Assembly: GCA_003241215.1 (NCBI GenBank)
Contig: QFOL01000410.1
Location: 1-5,385, forward strand
Length of the DNA stretch: 5,385 nucleotides
DNA from: Agrobacterium fabrum
GTDB taxonomy: Bacteria > Pseudomonadota > Alphaproteobacteria > Rhizobiales > Rhizobiaceae
Reading direction: 5' to 3'
The notes below the pieces were generated by a model. The model was not told the DNA's origin. It worked only from the letters and a program-made list of their open reading frames with translations, and searched no databases. Shown here piece after piece: positions 1 to 5,385 of this stretch. Position 1 is the first letter of the stretch; the number at the start of each line of letters is the position of its first letter. The translations under genes and the position numbers were made by a program.

Positions 1-658
1 TGCGCTTGGCGAGCTGGCCAAACGCGCCGGCACCGGCCGCTCCACCGCACATCGTTACATGCAAAGCCTCGTGCGGGAAGGACTGGTGATACAGGACCCC
101 GCAAGCGGCAGTTACGATCTCGGACCCGCAGCGCTCGGAATAGGCATCAGCGCGCTCAGGCGAATCAATCCGGTCGAAACCGCCGGCCGCCGGATGAATG
201 CGCTTGCCTCCAGGATCGGCGCCAGCTGCGGCGTGGCGATCTGGACCGAGCGCGGCCCGACCGTGGTGCGGTGGGCGAGAAGCGCCAGCTTTTCCATCAG
301 CACCGTGGCGCTCGGCGATGTTCTGCCGCTGGACAACAGCGCCTGCGGGCTGGTTTTTCAGGCCTACCTGCCGCCGGACAGGATAGCCGCCGTTCGCAGG
401 CTGCAACCGGCCGCCTTTCGCGGCACCCGCCCCGATGCCGGCATTCTGGAAACCATTCGCGAAGCGGGTGGCGCGGAACTCAATGAACATCTGTTCTCCG
501 CCCTGACCGGCAAGGCTGCGCCGGTTTTCGACGCACAGGGCGAACTCTGTTGTGTCGTCACCACCGTATCCTTCGTGGCCACCGCCGAGACCGAACGGCA
601 TTTTTCCCGGCTGATCGAAGCCGCCGGACAGGCGACGGCCGAATCCGGCGGCGCGTAA
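1..658 (+). CDS. IclR-family transcriptional regulator, 5'-truncated by window edge
   Basis: A cytoplasmic DNA-binding regulator of the IclR family. The frame is open from base 2, before any start codon. Its first visible residues (ALGELAKRAGTGRSTAHRYM) are the end of an IclR-type winged helix-turn-helix, with the recognition helix around GRSTAHRYMQSL. The wing follows (GSYDLGPAALGIG), then the larger C-terminal effector-binding domain. About 218 residues are visible. The family is usually near 250-270, so roughly 20-40 N-terminal residues lie outside the window. The first internal ATG (59) falls inside the HTH and cannot be the true start. The stop TAA is at 656-658, two bases before the end of the convergent monooxygenase gene. 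The effector is unknown. IclR proteins often control neighbouring catabolic genes, so the monooxygenase or transporter operon are possible targets, but nothing in the sequence proves it. Confidence 0.9.
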   Translation, partial: ALGELAKRAGTGRSTAHRYMQSLVREGLVIQDPASGSYDLGPAALGIGISALRRINPVETAGRRMNALASRIGASCGVAIWTERGPTVVRWARSASFSISTVALGDVLPLDNSACGLVFQAYLPPDRIAAVRRLQPAAFRGTRPDAGILETIREAGGAELNEHLFSALTGKAAPVFDAQGELCCVVTTVSFVATAETERHFSRLIEAAGQATAESGGA

Positions 659-670
659 GCCTATTCGGCC
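637..670. terminator. Stem-loop spanning two convergent stop codons; possible bidirectional terminator
   Basis: GGCCGAAT at 637-644 is the exact reverse complement of ATTCGGCC at 663-670, with 18 bases between. The inner bases GGC (647-649) and GCC (659-661) can extend the stem past a small mismatch. The stop codons of both convergent genes (656-658 and 661-663) lie in or next to the loop. The GC-rich stem could stall transcription from either side. No run of T follows on either strand, so it does not meet the usual rule for an intrinsic terminator. Half of each arm is coding sequence, and a chance match in GC-rich DNA remains possible. Confidence 0.35.
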
Positions 671-1962
671 AGATGTTCCGCAAAGGTACGGCCGGAATAG
701 GCCGTGCGGAAAAGCCCGGCATCACCGAGCTTCGGCAACAGCCGCTCCAGCACCAGCCGCATGGACGCCACCGAACCGCCGGGCACCGCGACGAAACCGT
801 CTATCGCACCCGCAGCAGCCCATTCGCGGATGGCCTCAAGGGCATCTTCAACGGTGCCGATGATCTGCCAATGACCCGACCCCATCACTTCCGGACGCCG
901 CAATAATTCCGCAACACTCAGCGTCTCCCGCTCGATCAGCCGGCGCAGCAGGCCGGCGTGGGTGCGGCTTCTCGGTGTCTCCGGCGGCGGCGGCAGGTCG
1001 GAGGCGGTGACGATCCGCGTGAGCGGCCAGTCCGTGAGATCAAGACCCGTCATATCGCGGATGGAGGCAAAGGCGCGGGCGCGGTTGGCGCGGGCATGGG
1101 TCTCCGCGAAGAGTTCCAGCGCCTCCCTGGCGGTCTCCGCGAGATAGAGGCTGAGGCCCGGCATCAGCTTCACCCCGTCGGGGTTGCGGCCGTGGCCCTC
1201 GGCACGCCGCCGCAAATCCGCCCGGAGTTCGATGGCCGCCTGCATATCCGGCGTCGAGGCAAAGACAGCGTCCGCCACTGACGAGGCGAAATCACGGCCC
1301 TCGGGAGAGGCGCCCGCCTGCACCAGCGGAATGCGGCTGGTATGGGCCGGCAGGTTGAGCGGGCCTTTGACGCTGAAGTGCCTGCCCTCATGCGCCACCG
1401 GCCGCACCAGCGAGGAATCGGCGAAGCGCCCGCTTTCCCGGTCGAGTTTCAGCGCTTCGTTGGGAAAACTCGCCCATAGCGCTTTCACCACCTGCGTGAA
1501 TTCGGCGGCGCGCTCGTAGCGTTCCTGCGGCGAAGGCATCGCTTTCAGGCCGAAATTTTCGTGCCCCTCAAGCGCCGTGACGATATTCCACCCCGCCCTG
1601 CCATTGCTCAGCCAGTTCAGCGACTGTATCTGGCGGGCGACGACATAGGGCGGCAGAAATGTGGTCGAAACGGTGGACAACAGCCCGACATGGCTGGTTT
1701 CCCGCGCAATGGCCGCAAGAAGCATGGTCGGGTCCATGCTGGCAAATCCGCCGCCGGTCTCCAGCCCCTCGGTGCGCAGAAAAAGCGTATCCGGCCGGAA
1801 CACGAAATCCACATGCGCCGCCTCCGCGCGCTGCGCCAGATCGACGAAATAATCGCTGGAAAAAACGCCATTTATATCGCTGTCCGCACGCCGCCATGCC
1901 TCGCCGCTGAGCCAGGTTGGGGCCAGCGACATGCCGACATGAAGCTTGGCTGCGACTGACAT
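661..1962 (-). CDS. LLM-class flavin-dependent monooxygenase, NtaA/SnaA/DszA group
   Basis: A predicted FMNH2-dependent monooxygenase with a bacterial-luciferase-like TIM barrel, in the group of nitrilotriacetate monooxygenase component A. Relatives oxidise small organic compounds (aminopolycarboxylates, sulfones, antibiotic precursors) using reduced flavin from a separate reductase. No reductase gene is visible here. From the chosen start the protein is 433 residues, the normal family length. Family-like blocks are an N-terminal strand with LAPTW (14-17), RPDTLF (56-61), GRAGWNIVT (121-129), a GRFAD segment (178-182), HEGRHFSVKGPLNLP (191-205) and QAGASPEGRDFA (215-226). An in-frame ATG 13 codons upstream exists (2001), but the ATG at 1962 is preceded by GAGG (1972-1969) six bases away and gives the usual short N-terminus, so 1962 is preferred. 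It is transcribed divergently from the ABC operon and converges on the IclR gene. The substrate cannot be read from the sequence; a chelator or sulfur compound are candidates. Confidence 0.92.
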   Translation of the reverse strand: MSVAAKLHVGMSLAPTWLSGEAWRRADSDINGVFSSDYFVDLAQRAEAAHVDFVFRPDTLFLRTEGLETGGGFASMDPTMLLAAIARETSHVGLLSTVSTTFLPPYVVARQIQSLNWLSNGRAGWNIVTALEGHENFGLKAMPSPQERYERAAEFTQVVKALWASFPNEALKLDRESGRFADSSLVRPVAHEGRHFSVKGPLNLPAHTSRIPLVQAGASPEGRDFASSVADAVFASTPDMQAAIELRADLRRRAEGHGRNPDGVKLMPGLSLYLAETAREALELFAETHARANRARAFASIRDMTGLDLTDWPLTRIVTASDLPPPPETPRSRTHAGLLRRLIERETLSVAELLRRPEVMGSGHWQIIGTVEDALEAIREWAAAGAIDGFVAVPGGSVASMRLVLERLLPKLGDAGLFRTAYSGRTFAEHLAE

Positions 1963-2109
1963 GATGTACCTCGACTGCAATAACCGGGAAGAAATCCGCA
2001 CGCTGAATCGGCAAATTTCGATTTGTGGAGAGTTTTACTATAGTTTAGTGTCGCTTCAAGACCACACCGTCGCGCCTGCCGGAACGAAATGTCTTTTCCA
2101 CTGGCTCGA

Positions 2110-2125
2110 TGTTTAAATTCAAACA
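2110..2125. promoter_or_regulatory. 16-bp near-perfect palindrome, candidate operator
   Basis: TGTTTAAATTCAAACA is symmetric at 7 of 8 base pairs; only the A/C pair at 2115/2120 breaks it. It is AT-rich in a GC-rich genome. Its centre lies about 68 bp upstream of the ATPase start and about 155 bp upstream of the monooxygenase start, a plausible place for a dimeric regulator to control the ABC operon. It does not match the RirA box (TGA-N9-TCA), and it resembles the Irr box only loosely. The cognate regulator is unknown; the nearby IclR protein is one candidate. Confidence 0.35.
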
Positions 2126-2171
2126 CTTAAATAGCCCGCGCGACGCCTCGACGCATGGGTGCATGAACAAC

Positions 2172-2176
2172 AGGAG
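2172..2176 (+). promoter_or_regulatory. Shine-Dalgarno site that sets the ATPase start at GTG 2186
   Basis: AGGAG at 2172-2176 lies nine bases before the GTG at 2186. The longer in-frame candidate, GTG at 2159, has no Shine-Dalgarno sequence upstream and would place this AGGAG inside the gene. Starting at 2186 gives MLDATDLHASYG, the short N-terminus usual in FecE-type ATPases. Confidence 0.6.
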
Positions 2177-2185
2177 TTGTATCCG

Positions 2186-2916
2186 GTGCTTGACGCCACG
2201 GACCTTCACGCCAGCTATGGCCATGTTCCCGTCCTGCGAGGGCTTTCCGCCCGTTTCCGGTCCGGCCGCGTCACCGCGCTGGTCGGTCCCAATGGCTGTG
2301 GCAAGTCGACGCTGCTGAAGACCGTCATGGGTTTTGTGCCTTTGTCATCGGGCGCGATAAGGCTTGGCGAGCGTTCGGTCAGCGAGATCGGACGCCGCGA
2401 ACTGGCGCGGCGCATCGCCTATCTGCCGCAGGAGTGCCATTGCCCTGACTATATGACGCTCGGTGAGCTGATCGAGCTTGCGAGGCGCTGAAGACCGTCG
2501 GGCTGGAAGACAAGGCGAAGGCGCAGGTCAATAGGTTGTCCGGCGGCCAGCGCCAGCGCGCCTTCATCGCCATGGTGCTGGCGCAGGATACGGATGTGAT
2601 CCTGATGGACGAGCCGGTCAACCATCTCGACATGAAATATCAATATGCCGTTCTCGGCCTCGTGCGCGAACTGACGGACAGGCATGGCAAGACCGTCATC
2701 GTCGTGCTGCACGATCTCAACCTTGCCTCCACTTTCGCCGATGATGTCATCATGCTGAAAGCCGGGCGGGTTCTGGCGTCCGGGCCGGTTGCCAGAACGG
2801 TCACGCCCGAAAATGTCGCCGAGGTCTTCGATCTCGAAGCCGATATCTTCTCCCGGCAGGGGCGGCTCATCTGCGTGCCCCGGCTGGAGCGGCAGGAACA
2901 GGCCATTCCGGCATGA
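2186..2916 (+). pseudogene. FecE/FepC-type iron-chelate ABC transporter ATPase, broken by a frameshifting internal deletion
   Basis: The ATPase gene of the import operon, predicted to power the two permeases from the cytoplasmic side. The first frame (2186-2491, 101 residues) carries the A-loop region (ASYG), Walker A GPNGCGKST (34-42) and the Q-loop LPQ (80-82), then stops at TGA 2489-2491 just after LGELIELARR. The second frame resumes at about 2482 (EALKTVGLED) and runs to 2916 with the signature LSGGQRQR, Walker B VILMDEP, D-loop NHLD and H-loop VVLHD. Aligned by memory to E. coli FecE and FepC, about 18 residues including the end of the GRYP-like segment are missing. The frame change requires a loss of 3n+1 bases, so about 55 nt fits. 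Restored length would be about 262 residues, normal for the family. Its stop overlaps the next gene by ATGA. As written it cannot make a working ATPase. A real mutation and an assembly error cannot be told apart here. Confidence 0.88.
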
Positions 2917-3926
2917 CACCGAAAATAACGCTGATTTTCGCCGCCGCGCTGCTGCTGGCCGCCATCCTCGCCATCAATCTGCTGGTAATGTCCGGCGACA
3001 TGCCGCCTGCCGAAATCATGGCGACGCTCTGGCGCGGCGAGGCCGACAGCTATGAGCAGTCGGTGCTTCTCTATCAGCAAATCCCACGCTCGCTGATTGC
3101 CATCTATGTGGGGGCGACGACGGCCGTCAGCGGTTGTGTGCTGCAGGGGCTTGCGCGCAATCCCCTCGCCTCGCCCTCCACCCTGGGGCTGAATGCCGGC
3201 GCGACGCTTTTTGTGATTGCCGGCGCGCTGGTGTTCGATTTCTCTCCGGAAATACAGGGACTTGCCGCGCTCGCAGGCGCCGGCTTCGGTTTTGCCGCCT
3301 GCTTCATCGTCGCGCGCCTCGCCGGGCGGGCGAACGATCCGCGCGGCCTGTCGCTCATCCTTTCCGGCGCGCTGGTTTCCATGCTGCTGATCGGCGTGAC
3401 CAACGCCCTGCTTCTCTCCAACCCCACACGCCGCGCCGAGTTCCTCAGCTGGGTGGGCGGCAATATCAACCACGTCTATGCCGAGCGCCTCACCGATTTC
3501 TGGTGGATCGGCGCAATTGCGCTCGTCATGTTGTGGGCGGTCGCCCGGCCGCTGACGCTGGTTCTGCTGGGCGCGGAAAAGGCCGCCTCCGCCGGTGTGA
3601 ATGTTGCGCGTATTTCCCGGGTCGCGCTCTTCGCCACCATGCTGGCCTCGGGTTCGGCGGTGGCGATCTGCGGCCCCATCGGCTTCGTCGGCCTCATCGT
3701 GCCGCATATGATCCGGCCGCTGGTTGGCGTGAACTTCACGCTTGCCCTGCCGGCCTCCGCGCTTGTCGGCGCGGGCCTCTGCGTGCTGGCCGATCTTGGC
3801 GCGCAAACCCTGTTTGCGCCCTATGTGGTCAATACCGGGCTGTTCATGGACCTGCTTGGCGGCCTCGTCTTCATCGTCATCGTCAAGCGCTTCTATCTGT
3901 CGCCTTCGGCAAGGGGGCTGTCATGA
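2913..3926 (+). CDS. FecCD-family iron-chelate ABC transporter permease (first)
   Basis: An inner-membrane permease of the FecCD/BtuC family, forming half of the channel that moves a ferric chelate or similar ligand into the cytoplasm. At 337 residues it is full length, with many hydrophobic segments (the first at about residues 5-26) as expected for about ten helices. Family motifs are IPR (57-59), SGCVLQGLARNPLASPSTLG (73-92), LGAEKAASAGV (218-228), which fits the loop region that docks on the ATPase, and CGPIGFVGLIVPHM (252-265). The ATG overlaps the ATPase stop by 4 bp (ATGA). Only a weak Shine-Dalgarno (CAGG, ten bases upstream) is seen, so translation probably depends on coupling to the upstream gene. 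The upstream frameshift could therefore lower its expression. The stop again overlaps the next start. The substrate is not determinable; ferric siderophore is the family default, with heme or cobalamin as alternatives. Confidence 0.95.
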   Translation: MTPKITLIFAAALLLAAILAINLLVMSGDMPPAEIMATLWRGEADSYEQSVLLYQQIPRSLIAIYVGATTAVSGCVLQGLARNPLASPSTLGLNAGATLFVIAGALVFDFSPEIQGLAALAGAGFGFAACFIVARLAGRANDPRGLSLILSGALVSMLLIGVTNALLLSNPTRRAEFLSWVGGNINHVYAERLTDFWWIGAIALVMLWAVARPLTLVLLGAEKAASAGVNVARISRVALFATMLASGSAVAICGPIGFVGLIVPHMIRPLVGVNFTLALPASALVGAGLCVLADLGAQTLFAPYVVNTGLFMDLLGGLVFIVIVKRFYLSPSARGLS

Positions 3927-3940
3927 AGGGGGCTTTCATG
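3911..3940 (+). repeat. Imperfect tandem 15-bp duplication of a ribosome binding site plus start codon
   Basis: AAGGGGGCTGTCATG (3911-3925) is followed directly by AAGGGGGCTTTCATG (3926-3940), differing at one base in 15. Each unit has an AAGGGGG Shine-Dalgarno five bases before an ATG. The unit is a multiple of three, so both ATGs are in the same frame of the second permease. The first unit covers the last codons of the first permease, and its ATG overlaps that gene's TGA. Confidence 0.85.
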
Positions 3941-5002
3941 AAACGGCATTTCGCCACCGACGGCAAAGCCGTCCTCCGGCTGCCGAGCGGCCTGCAGATC
4001 GGCATCGGCAATCTGAAGGCCGGCCTTGCGCTGCTTGCGCTAGCGCTGGCGCTCGCCGCCCTGTCCGTCAGCCTCGGCAATACCGAAACCGGCCTCGCCG
4101 ATCTCCTGCGCGGATTGGTGGGCGGGCACCTCGGCGACGATCAGGCCTATGCGCTGTGGACGGTGCGGCTGCCGCGCATCCTCATCGGTTTCATGGCCGG
4201 CTGGAGCGTGGCGCTGGCAGGCGCCATGCTGCAATCCGTCGCCCGCAATCCGCTCGCCGATCCCGGCCTGTTCGGTCTGAGCCAGGGGTCGATGACCACC
4301 ATCATGCTGCTTCTGGTGCTGGTGCCGGCCGCACCCAAGACGCTGGTGGCGCTTGCGGCCGTCGGTGGCGGTCTGGCCGTCGCCTTCCTTCTCATCGCCC
4401 TCGTCGGACGGGAACGCTCGAGCGGCCTTGCCATATTGCTGATGGGCATCGCGATCGAATCCGCCCTCTCATCCGTCTCTTCCGTTCTTTTGCTCTACAC
4501 GCCGGCCGAAACCTCGCTGTCGCTGGCTGACTGGATGGCGGGTTCGCTGTTTCAGGCCAGCTGGTCGACCATCCTCGTTTTCGCCCCCCTCTTTGGCGCA
4601 AGCCTCGTGGGCATTTTTCTCATCGGCCGGGCGCTCGCCGTCTTCGATCTCGGCAATGAAATGGCCATGGCGCTCGGTGAAACCGTCAGGCATTCGCGCC
4701 CGCTCGTCATTGTTTTTGCGGTCATCCTCAGCGCCTCCTCCGTTACCGCCGTCGGCCCACTGACCTTTCTCGGCGTTATCGCCCCGCATCTGGCCACCTT
4801 CGTTTCGCCTGCCGTCGGCCGCGCCAGGCTTTTCCTGTCGGGGCTTACCGGCGGCATTCTGGTCGTCACCGCCGATACGCTGTCGCGCGGGCTGGTGGCC
4901 GATACGCCGATGCCGATCGGCCTTGCTCTGACGCTGATCGGCGTGCCGCTTTTCATCCTCACGCTGCGCCTTCAGGCGCTGCGCAGAACCAATAGCCACT
5001 GA
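3923..5002 (+). CDS. FecCD-family iron-chelate ABC transporter permease (second)
   Basis: The second inner-membrane permease, expected to pair with the first as a heterodimer. From ATG 3923 it is 359 residues; from the second ATG (3938) it is 354. Both starts have equal Shine-Dalgarno sequences because of a 15-bp tandem duplication, so the start is ambiguous; 3923 is given because it keeps the ATGA overlap. A hydrophilic N-terminus of about 33 residues precedes the first membrane segment (34-50). Family motifs are RLPR (82-85), the LAGAMLQSVARNPLADPGLFG stretch (98-118) and GPLTFLGVIAPHL (278-290). About ten membrane segments are expected from the hydrophobicity pattern. The frame stays open far upstream (to 3134) through the first permease, but that part is a shadow frame with no hydrophobic segments. 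The stop is 23 bp before the binding-protein gene. Sequence divergence from the first permease is that normally seen between FecC and FecD-type partners. Confidence 0.94.
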   Translation: MKGAFMKRHFATDGKAVLRLPSGLQIGIGNLKAGLALLALALALAALSVSLGNTETGLADLLRGLVGGHLGDDQAYALWTVRLPRILIGFMAGWSVALAGAMLQSVARNPLADPGLFGLSQGSMTTIMLLLVLVPAAPKTLVALAAVGGGLAVAFLLIALVGRERSSGLAILLMGIAIESALSSVSSVLLLYTPAETSLSLADWMAGSLFQASWSTILVFAPLFGASLVGIFLIGRALAVFDLGNEMAMALGETVRHSRPLVIVFAVILSASSVTAVGPLTFLGVIAPHLATFVSPAVGRARLFLSGLTGGILVVTADTLSRGLVADTPMPIGLALTLIGVPLFILTLRLQALRRTNSH

Positions 5003-5015
5003 AGACATCGAATAA

Positions 5016-5020
5016 AGGGA
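5016..5020 (+). promoter_or_regulatory. Shine-Dalgarno site for the binding-protein gene
   Basis: AGGGA at 5016-5020 lies five bases before ATG 5026. Another ATG at 5021 is out of frame with the binding protein and too close to this site, so 5026 is the supported start. Confidence 0.6.
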
Positions 5021-5025
5021 ATGCC

Positions 5026-5385
5026 ATGCGAATTGCCATCCTCATCGCCGCACTTCTGGCCGCCGGAACGAGCCTCGCCGCCGAGCGCAGCGTGACCGAT
5101 GCCGCCGGCCGCACCGTCTCCGTTCCGGAAAAGCCGCAACGCATCGTCGTCATGCACGAGCCGCTGCTCGGCGTGCCGCTGATGGATCTCGACGCCAATG
5201 TGGTCGGCGCCTATGGCCGCAACAGCGACGGCAAATTCGCCACCGCCGTCGACTTCGTCGACACCGTTCTCGGCGAAGGCCGCACGAAACCGAAGGGTTT
5301 CGGCGCGGTCGGCCAGATCGACCTCGAAAAACTGCGGGCGCTGCAACCGGACCTGATCGTCGCCACAGAAATGGATGGCGGCAAG
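5026..5385 (+). CDS. Periplasmic iron-chelate-type ABC substrate-binding protein, 3'-truncated by window edge
   Basis: The periplasmic binding protein that would capture the ligand and deliver it to the two permeases. The first 120 codons are visible and the frame is still open at the edge. The N-terminus is a typical Sec signal peptide: MR, a hydrophobic core (IAILIAALLAA), then a likely cleavage after SLA or SLAA (residue 18 or 19). No lipobox cysteine is seen, so it should be soluble rather than a lipoprotein. The mature part begins with the FecB/BtuF-type pattern SVTDAAGRTVSVPEKPQRIV (22-41). The usual FGAVGQIDLEKLRALQPDLI segment, with DLIVAT after it, follows. It lies 23 bp downstream of the second permease in the same operon. 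The family fold is clear, but ligand identity cannot be read from this part. An outer-membrane receptor is not visible within the window. Confidence 0.92.
   Translation, partial: MRIAILIAALLAAGTSLAAERSVTDAAGRTVSVPEKPQRIVVMHEPLLGVPLMDLDANVVGAYGRNSDGKFATAVDFVDTVLGEGRTKPKGFGAVGQIDLEKLRALQPDLIVATEMDGGK

Larger units (their letters stand above)
1963..2185. promoter_or_regulatory. Divergent intergenic region, presumed shared promoter/operator region
   Basis: This 223-bp gap separates the start of the leftward monooxygenase from the start of the rightward ABC operon, so both promoters should lie here. The core (about 2011-2048) is much more AT-rich than the flanking genes. It holds the perfect 8-bp palindrome ACTATAGT (2037-2044), which offers a TATAGT -10-like hexamer on either strand. 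Neither orientation has a good -35 at the right distance, so no promoter is assigned. CAAAT/ATTTG arms (2012-2016 and 2021-2025) and a longer palindrome at 2110-2125 are also present. No small gene was supported: the short frames here lack ribosome binding sites and overlap the neighbouring genes. Confidence 0.5.

Noticed and set aside
1872..2126. 84-codon leftward frame starting MFEFKH in the intergenic region
   Set aside because: It starts in the palindrome and overlaps the monooxygenase 5' end out of frame; its similar start to the frame at 2109 is only a result of the palindrome.
2159..2185. Longer ATPase start at GTG 2159
   Set aside because: No Shine-Dalgarno upstream; AGGAG at 2172-2176 is correctly placed for GTG 2186.
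1963..2185. RirA, Irr or Fur box in the divergent region
   Set aside because: No TGA-N9-TCA match or good Irr-box match was found by eye; iron control remains possible but unsupported.
2109..2318. 69-codon rightward frame starting in the intergenic region (MFKFKHLNSPRD...)
   Set aside because: No ribosome binding site before 2109, and most of it is an out-of-frame shadow of the ATPase gene.
2440..2545. Programmed ribosomal frameshift in the ATPase gene
   Set aside because: No slippery heptamer is seen, and about 18 residues of the domain appear to be missing, which a frameshift during translation would not restore.
2536..2916. Separate gene starting at TTG 2536
   Set aside because: It begins inside the ABC signature motif, so it is the 3' part of the broken ATPase and not an independent gene.
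2640..3806. 388-codon leftward frame opposite the ATPase and first permease
   Set aside because: Antisense shadow in GC-rich DNA: charged, low-complexity composition with no domain, while the opposite strand encodes clear ABC transporter motifs.
3134..3922. Upstream extension of the second permease frame through the first permease
   Set aside because: Arg/Ala/Pro-rich out-of-frame reading without membrane segments; the permease starts at the ATG at 3923 or 3938.

Overview
The window looks like an accessory or nutrient-acquisition region of a high-GC alphaproteobacterium, most likely a Rhizobium/Agrobacterium-type member of the Hyphomicrobiales. This is inferred from base composition, codon use and protein flavour; no marker gene is present. 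It holds six protein-coding genes. Both edge genes are cut off by the window, and one internal gene is broken.

Left part (1-1962): the C-terminal four fifths of an IclR-family regulator reads rightwards and ends at 658. It meets head-on a complete flavin-dependent monooxygenase of the nitrilotriacetate monooxygenase component A (NtaA/SnaA/DszA) group, which reads leftwards (1962 to 661). Only two bases separate the two stop codons, and both lie in the loop of a perfect 8-bp inverted repeat (637-644 / 663-670).

Middle (1963-2185): a 223-bp divergent intergenic region with an AT-rich core and a 16-bp near-perfect palindrome (2110-2125). It should carry the promoters for both the monooxygenase and the rightward operon. 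No convincing sigma-70 promoter or known iron-box consensus could be fixed by eye.

Right part (2186 to the edge): a compact FecBCDE-type iron-chelate ABC import operon in the order ATPase, permease, permease, periplasmic binding protein. Neighbouring reading frames overlap by 4 bp (ATGA) or are only 23 bp apart. The ATPase gene is disrupted. After the Q-loop the frame runs into a stop at 2489-2491, and the rest (signature, Walker B, H-loop) continues in another frame. By comparison with remembered FecE/FepC sequences about 18 residues (about 55 nt) are missing at the junction, so this is a frameshifting deletion rather than a one-base slip. Both permeases look intact. The second starts at an imperfect tandem 15-bp duplication that carries two Shine-Dalgarno/ATG pairs. 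The binding protein has a clear signal peptide and runs off the right edge.

Taken together, the window suggests uptake of a metal chelate or siderophore-like compound by the ABC system, with the divergent monooxygenase possibly acting on the chelator or another small substrate. That functional link is inference. As sequenced, the transporter lacks a functional ATPase of its own.
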